Below are positions 58,625-64,000 of a DNA stretch of 64,000 bases, piece by piece. The position numbers were made by a program, and so were the translations under genes. This DNA comes from Collybia mongolica (Eukaryota > Basidiomycota > Agaricomycetes > Agaricales > Clitocybaceae), in assembly GCA_013420905.1 (NCBI GenBank), contig JAAXNY010000001.1, forward strand, positions 3,224,001 through 3,288,000, in the 5' to 3' direction. The notes under the pieces were generated by a model. It worked only from the letters and a program-made list of their open reading frames with translations, was not told the origin of the DNA and ran no database searches. Every line of letters starts with the position of its first letter. Within the stretch, counting starts at the first letter, position 1.

Positions 58625-59407
58625 TCATATAGGCTTGATCTTGAAATGGAGTGAAATAAGCGAAAATATAAGGCACTGCATCCTAAGTGTCAGTGTACCA
58701 TATATGAAGGGTATGTACTGACATACTTTGAGGTCCTGCACAAGGTAATAGAAAACACGAAGCCCTTCGGGATCCTCACTATCTTGGATATCGACCAGGG
58801 AGCCGATTTTTGCGGTCTATAGAATTATCAAGCACTGAGACCAGGGTAAGCCAGGAAAGAGTTATCACTCACTTCGAATGCAATGTGGTCATTACCAACG
58901 CGAATTTCGAGCTCCTGCTTCCCGACAATGTTTTTTTTTGGCCAGTTTGTATCGTCTTCTCTAGAGGTTGTACAATACTCGTCAAGCCTTGAACGCAAGG
59001 CCACTGAGGACAAACTGATACTGACTTTGTGATTTCGCTCGCTTCGACTATCCGCTTAAGCTCTTTCACAACAAGGGGGCCTACCCACACTAGCATGAAA
59101 TTTTTAGTCACTGTCATGATCGATTTGACCAAGAAGCATATCTCACTTTCTTTCCGAATGAGACTGTCGTTTCGGTAGTTGGAATTGTTGGCATATCGTA
59201 GACGACCATGAGAGTACTCAAACTCTAAAAATTCATGCCCATGTTTGCCGGAGTGCCCCGTGCTGAAGATGCGAAGTCAAAAAGGCTCATCGTTATCGGT
59301 TGGGAAGAAACATACTAGTATCTAATAGGAAGTTAGAGATGGAGCCCCATTCAGTTTAGAGCCTGGACATACCGTAGGTAGAAGGGGTCATTTTCTTGTC
59401 CAGACAT
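58625..59407 (-). CDS. mago: Mago nashi, exon junction complex subunit
   Basis: Seven exons join in phase to 149 aa: 59407-59373, 59321-59316, 59262-59147, 59089-59026, 58960-58873, 58816-58727, 58675-58625. The sequence is unmistakable: [98 protein letters not shown] and the C-terminus [10 protein letters not shown]. Mago binds Y14 and locks the exon junction complex on spliced mRNA, guiding export, localisation and decay. Exon 2 is only six bases (ATACTA), between introns of 51 and 53 nt that both begin GTATGT. Small changes from the consensus (RYYTGH for RYYVGH, MWVGP for MYVSP) are conservative. Confidence 0.97.
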
Positions 59408-59596
59408 GATGGAAGTTGAGGTCGTCGTCGTCCCACGCGGCAACACTCAACTCATAAGCACGTGACCGACGTGATCCCGGAAGCGGAATCCGGATGTAGT
59501 TAATTCCTGAGCCAGCCATCCTACGGCGACCCGTCTATCTCGGGCAAGCCTGTATTGTGCATCCACCTGCTGTGTGATGCTAAAGTCCTAATAGTC
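59408..59596. promoter_or_regulatory. 189-bp divergent promoter, mago and SUS1
   Basis: The start codons of two mRNA-pathway genes face away from each other across 189 bases. CACGTGAC at about 59459 is an E-box-like palindrome near the middle. Shared regulation is plausible but not shown. Confidence 0.5.
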
Positions 59597-60042
59597 ATGC
59601 CCACAACAACAGCGGATGTGGACGTCCTTTACTATCAGCTACAGCGCCGTTTGGTGGAGAGCGGAGAGTGGGATAGGTAATATTTCATTTGAGTGTGTTC
59701 GACACCCATCTGAAATCCATCAAGGATTAAATTCACTTTGAGCTCTAAACTCATTGAAAGCGGATGGTCTGATGACGTGAGGCATCGTACTAAAGGTAAG
59801 GATATTTCGCTGATCATAATTTCCACGTAAACCATCTCTCATTCCACAGAACGCGCCAGAGGAATGGACCCCCTATCTTTTCAAGTTCTGTTGAAAGAGT
59901 TTACTTCGCACGCACAAAGTGGGTGGCTCGACAATTATTTCGACTGGTGTGTTAACCCGTCTGGCTAGCTTCATTGCCCCTTGTTGTAAAGCGCGAAGTC
60001 ATGGCTCTAATTCGTCAATACCTTGATCAACAATTCGAGTGA
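59597..60042 (+). CDS. SUS1: Sus1/ENY2, SAGA and TREX-2 subunit
   Basis: Four exons (59597-59676, 59725-59795, 59850-59918, 59969-60042) give 97 aa, the family length. Visible blocks are LYYQLQRRLVESGEWDRIK, LSSKLIESGWSDDVRHRTKE, RARGMDPLSFQVLLKEFTSH and LPLVVKREVMALIRQYLDQQ. Sus1/ENY2 is a small all-helical protein that belongs both to the SAGA histone H2B deubiquitinase module and to the TREX-2 mRNA export complex at nuclear pores. ATG 59597 gives the family N-terminus. Three introns in so short a gene echo the intron-rich SUS1 of other fungi. Confidence 0.95.
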
Positions 60043-60489
60043 TATTAATGTTCTCTCACAGTTGTGTGTATGACTTATAAACACTGCCACATATCTAAGC
60101 GTCATCCACCTTCATCTACCTCAGAAGAAAAAAAACTCCCCAATTTACATGCCACAGGTTACTAGATCTCTTGTTTGCATCGACAGGACATTCAAATCAG
60201 AAGCATGTCCGTTTTTGATGGCACGTGCCAGAACTGGTTAATAGTTCAATTAGATTTCGCGGTTCAATCCCACTTATTAAGCAAGCCAACCTAGAATCTG
60301 TCTCATACCGGTTCTTTTGAGCTCCTGTCGGTCCATACGATGGGATCACACAATCGCGACCGTCTTCAACAGGGACTTCAACTCTCGAAAGATTGCAAAT
60401 TGCCATCGTGTATTCAATTGAAACAAGCTTACTACCCGTGCCTTCGGCATGGGGGGGGGGGGGTAGCTCGTCCATTCTAAGGACAAATA
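60043..60489. repeat. spacer running into repeats
   Basis: From about 60414 the sequence (AAACAAGCTTACTACCC, then a 13-14 base G run at about 60451) recurs inverted at 63711-63826. The part before is unique 3' flank of SUS1. No gene is seen. Confidence 0.55.
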
Positions 60490-61205
60490 ATATATAGAAA
60501 GGGAGCTCCAGATATATGGTCACTGGAATGTAGATTGTGGTTGGCCACAAATGCCATTGAATTTTTTTCCCATGCCACTCTAAGGAACAACTGTAAAATT
60601 GAAATTTATGACAAAATACCTTGGTGTTTTAGAAGAGATTCATCTGCTTCATTCTTATTTTTACTGTGGCAAGAATGGATGATGAATCATGATCATGGCT
60701 TTTGGTTTTGTAAATGAGATGGTAATTAGTCTCACACAAATACATGTGATATTGTTAGAATAGGGTGGATCCAGCTTATTAGTCACACCACCTGGACATT
60801 TTTAGTCTCACATTTGTTTTTATAACAGACTCACATATGATTTACTATTGCTATAGGAGTTATATCATTTATGTATTTATATGAGCAATTATGTACACTA
60901 TTTCATTATCTCAATTCAATCTTTTATTCTTGCTCTTTTCTTTTCCTTGCTGCTAAGTTCAACAGATATGTCCCTGCCTACAATCAAGACACTTTCTAGA
61001 TTGCACAAAATCTTATATATTTCCCAGTATACCTCAATTGAGCCTCAAAACTATTATGCATGCTTTGATAAATATTTTGTAATCAACAGGCTATGGCCAT
61101 GAAACTTTATTTAATTGATTTGACCTTTCCAAAATGTACTATGAAAGGGGAGAAAGAAGAATGACACTGCTTCCAGATCCCAGCAACAAATGGACACATG
61201 AGCTA
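60490..61205 (+). repeat. left arm of a fold-back repeat
   Basis: The arm pairs with 61937-62350 plus 62690-62770 in opposite orientation: GGTTGGCCACAAATGCCATT, CATGGCTTTTGGTTTTG and CAGCAACAAATGGACACATG are mirrored. An interval of about 190 bases (60740-60940) is not mirrored. No protein-coding frame is shared by the arms. Confidence 0.75.
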
Positions 61206-61607
61206 CTGTGCTATTTCAATCAATTTGGCAGTCACAGGTCACAGCCCTCTTGAATTGGGTGAAATGCCACAGAGGTCACAGGTCATACCACCCTGGTGCT
61301 GAAACCCCAGACTTATTGGTCACACTTGTAAATTTCAGTGTTTATAGGAGAGAAATACAAAAAATCAGCTACAGATGCTTTCTAAGGCCTTGGCTTGCAT
61401 ACATTGCTTTCCACCACAAATTGGTGTATCCCAATTGCAATTCATCTCTTGATACTATATCTTTACATGACCTCAAAGTTTAAAGTTTTCAAGACTGCAG
61501 AGAAAAAAAACCTTGGTCACAGGTCACAATGTGGTCCTGACAAAATATTAGGTTTGGCAGGTAGGTCACAGGCCACACTGCCTGCCAAATTGATTGAAAT
61601 AGTACAG
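61206..61607. mobile_element. 402-bp TA-flanked MITE
   Basis: Terminal inverted repeats CTGTGCTATTTCAATCAATT and (inverted) CTGTACTATTTCAATCAATT bound the element, with TA on each side (61204-61205, 61608-61609). The opposite arm shows the unfilled site GAGCTAGTAGAG. The interior has several GGTCACAGGTCACA repeats. The Tc1/mariner type is inferred from TA. Confidence 0.75.
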
Positions 61608-61936
61608 TAGTAGTTTTAGACCAATCCATTATCTTCAGTTTCTGAGCCACCAGTGATGTGGGTTATCAAATGGCACTTTTCCAGGCTGGACAAACAGCTA
61701 TAAACAAAGCAAAAATAACTGGCAATTGCCCCTCCCCAATCCTTTCTATATATGAAAGCAGCTGGGTGTTTTGACCCTAGCTTTGCTGACCTAACATTTG
61801 CTTTGCTGACTAAAAATAAGACTAATCAGGAAAAGATAACAAATATTGAATGGATGCCTGAAACAGAAGCAGGCGGTATTTGCCATCAGACACATCATTT
61901 AGTCATGTAACCAAAGAGCGTCCAGCATCAAATTTG
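61608..61936. repeat. loop region of the fold-back repeat
   Basis: The part 61755-61936 (AGCAGCTGGGTGTTTTGACC, GACTAAAAATAAGACTAATC) recurs inverted at the window end, 63830-64000. No coding potential is seen. Confidence 0.7.
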
Positions 61937-62350
61937 TAAAATGTGTGCACTCTACTAGCTCATGTGTCCATTTGTTGCTGGGATCTGGAAGTAGTGTCAT
62001 TCTTCTTTCTCCCCTCTCATAGAACATTCTGGAAAGGTCAAATCAATTAAATAAAGTTTCATAGCCATAGCCTGTTGATTACAAAATACAATTATAGTTT
62101 TGAGGCTCAATTGAGGTAAATGTATATTGTGTGCAATCTAGAAAGTGCCTTGATTGTAGGCAGGAACATATCACATGTATTTGTTGTGAGACTAATGACT
62201 ATCTCATTTACAAAACCAAAAGCCATAATCATGATTCATTATCTATTCTTGCCACAGTAAAAATAAGAATAAAGCAGATGAATCTCTTCCAAAATACCAA
62301 GGTATTTTATTGTAAATTTCAATTTTACAGTTGTTCCTTAGAGTGATATG
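61937..62350 (-). repeat. right arm of the fold-back repeat, inner part
   Basis: This is an inverted copy of about 60570-61205, with scattered substitutions and small indels. Confidence 0.75.
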
Positions 62351-62683
62351 AGGCCCCTGGAAGCTCCCCTATATGTTTGGAAAAGATTTTCACCAGAATG
62401 GGCCTCAAATCCACAATATTTTGTGCCTCAAATCCACTATATGGGCCAGGGCCTTATGTCATAAAACATAAAACATATAGAAAAAAAAAGCATGACAATC
62501 CTTGCCATACTGGGGTCAAGTTTTTTTTAGTGCTTTTTGAGGATTGTGAATCTGGGCTCTGGCTCTTCTCAAACTGAAACAAATCAAATGAACCAGCAAC
62601 CCATTACTTGGGAAAACCATCATTTTGGGAGTCTCAAATCTGCAAAAAAATTTCCAAACATATAGGGGAGCTTCCAGGAGCCT
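62351..62683. mobile_element. 333-bp MITE with 8-bp target duplication
   Basis: Terminal inverted repeats of about 30 bases (AGGCCCCTGGAAGCTCCCCT and, inverted, AGGCTCCTGGAAGCTCCCCT) bound it. GTGATATG (62343-62350) and GTGGTATG (62684-62691) flank it, and the mirrored arm shows GTGGCATG unfilled. An 8-bp duplication suggests hAT-type mobilisation. Confidence 0.7.
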
Positions 62684-62770
62684 GTGGTATGGGGAAAAAA
62701 AAAATCAATGCCATTTGTGGCCAACTGCAATCCACACTCCAGTGACCATATATCTTTTTTTTTTTTTGGA
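62684..62770 (-). repeat. right arm of the fold-back repeat, outer part
   Basis: TCAATGCCATTTGTGGCCAA and CCAGTGACCATATATC mirror 60490-60575. It ends in a T run at 62755-62768. Confidence 0.7.
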
Positions 62771-63710
62771 TCATATAATAATATTAAGCGCATGTGGGTT
62801 TGACCCAGCTACATGTGGGCATAAATACCTATTACCACTAAGTAATCTGTAATGGGCCATCAGGGTGGAGCTGTACACTAAGTTGCTCTCCAGGTCATTT
62901 TACAGGTCTAGACTGAGGATACCTGCAGTCCAATGGTATTGTACTGTACCATGTCTGAACCTCCCAATGCCTTAAAGGTTTGCCTTTGCTTGTCGGGGCA
63001 TGGTCCCCTCCCTTCACGTTGGTACCCCGTTCCACTCCCCCCCTGGTATTTTCAGGTCACCCTGGAAACCCATTACTCCCCCCCAGTGTTGAAGATAAAT
63101 GTCCAATCTAAATGAACAACCCATACCTCAAACCTGCTCCCCCTCTCCTGAGTCCCCCTATTACTTGCCCCCCTGTTCCACACTGCTCTCCCAAAGCAAT
63201 GACTCCCCTCCAAAATGAGGCCGCCAAATCCCACCATTGGATGATAAACTGGCATTCTCCCCAAGAGGTGTGCTCTGTGCAGGGACAGTAGCTGATTGGG
63301 GGCCAGACCCCTTCCTTCTTTTGTATTTGGGTGTAGTGGTTAAGCAAGTACAAAAAAATTGTCAAAAATGTTGGTGGTGACACTCCCTAAGGATCTGCGC
63401 AAAGCAGAGTACAAGAGTTGTGGTGTCCTCGTGTGGCCTGGTAGTTGATAAGGTGGATGTGAACAGATTAGTGAAGCCCCCAGTACAGGCAAGATGAGAT
63501 GACCCTGCAGATAGTCAGGATCAGCTCTGATAAGTTAAAATTTGGATATGGTGTAAAAGGATAGTGGCCCAGGCTGAAAGAATGGTCTGATGAAAGGCAA
63601 TCTCAATTAGGGATGAGGTGTTAGGTAGTTTAGGGATGACCTAGTGCAGGAGGGACAAATTCCCATGGTCAGATGGTGGTGGTAAAAGATCAAGAAGTGT
63701 TGGATTGGTG
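62771..63710. other. 940-bp stretch without recognised feature
   Basis: A C-rich part (GTTCCACTCCCCCCC near 63028) and ordinary AT-rich sequence are present. Frames are short on both strands and none resembles a known protein. Confidence 0.5.
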
Positions 63711-64000
63711 ACCATATATCTGGAACTCCCTTTAAATACTTGTGTAAATATTATTTGCCCTCAGAATGGATGAGCCACCCCCCTGTGCCAAAGGCATGGG
63801 TAGTAAGCTTGTTTCACAAAATTGATGCTGGATGCTTTTTGGTCACATGACTAAATAATGTGTCCAATGGCAAATGCTGCCTGCTTCTGTTTCAGGCATC
63901 CATTCAATATTTGTTATCTTTTTCTGATTAGTCTTATTTTTAGTTAACAAAGTAAATATTAGGTCAGCAAAGCTAGGGTCAAAACACCCAGCTGCTTTCA
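63711..64000 (-). repeat. inverted partial copy of the fold-back family
   Basis: 63711-63826 mirrors 60414-60520 and 63830-64000 mirrors 61755-61936. The two blocks are adjacent here but separate in the left copy, so this probably shows the original order of the family. The copy continues beyond the window. Confidence 0.7.

Noticed and set aside
60255..60300. GGTTCAATCC resembling a tRNA T-loop
   Set aside because: No matching T stem, anticodon arm or acceptor stem can be folded around it.
1..64000. CRISPR array, prokaryotic operons or riboswitches
   Set aside because: Spliced genes and LTR elements show a fungal nuclear genome; tandem repeats here are microsatellites without spacers.

Overview
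The window looks like nuclear DNA of a filamentous basidiomycete, most likely an Agaricomycete. Nearly every host gene is cut by many 50-80 nt introns with GT...AG ends and CTAAC-like branch points. Host genes sit 0.2-1 kb apart on both strands, and the repeats are fungal types (chromovirus Ty3/gypsy, Ty1/copia, Tc1/mariner DD34E, pogo). A Rhizoctonia-like genome is a guess only.

Positions 1 to about 37,000 are a transposon graveyard with readable layering. A decayed pogo element (1-1908) is followed by repeats. A Tc1 copy at 4742-12511 was split by a complete Ty3/gypsy element (4771-11702, 476-bp LTRs, GTATT duplication). A second, 5'-truncated gypsy copy runs 13078-32363 but is split twice: first by a Tc1-type element whose ends are at 13816 and 24399, then by a repeat at 28646-31841. 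That Tc1-type element is itself filled with a copia element (A), which carries another copia element (B, 17773-21322) in its gag region. A probably intact Tc1 element (34938-36545) lies near the right edge of this zone. The gypsy family has a -1 frameshift heptamer, a self-priming type primer site and an extra zinc-knuckle ORF after pol. Coding differences between its copies look like decay at CpG sites.

Positions 37,208-60,042 are a host gene island: a Ptc7-type PP2C phosphatase, an Msb2-like signalling mucin, valyl-tRNA synthetase, a Gvp36-type BAR protein, a p24 cargo receptor, a protein with a Rua1-type C-terminal zinc domain, an Eaf3/MRG15 chromodomain protein, a casein kinase 1, a PMP20/Prx5 peroxiredoxin, Mago nashi (with a 6-nt exon) and Sus1/ENY2. 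I rebuilt most gene models by joining exons in phase; the family and splice assignments are from memory and reading, not searches.

From 60,043 to the end the sequence is repetitive again: a long fold-back structure with two MITE-like insertions whose empty sites can be read in the opposite arm.
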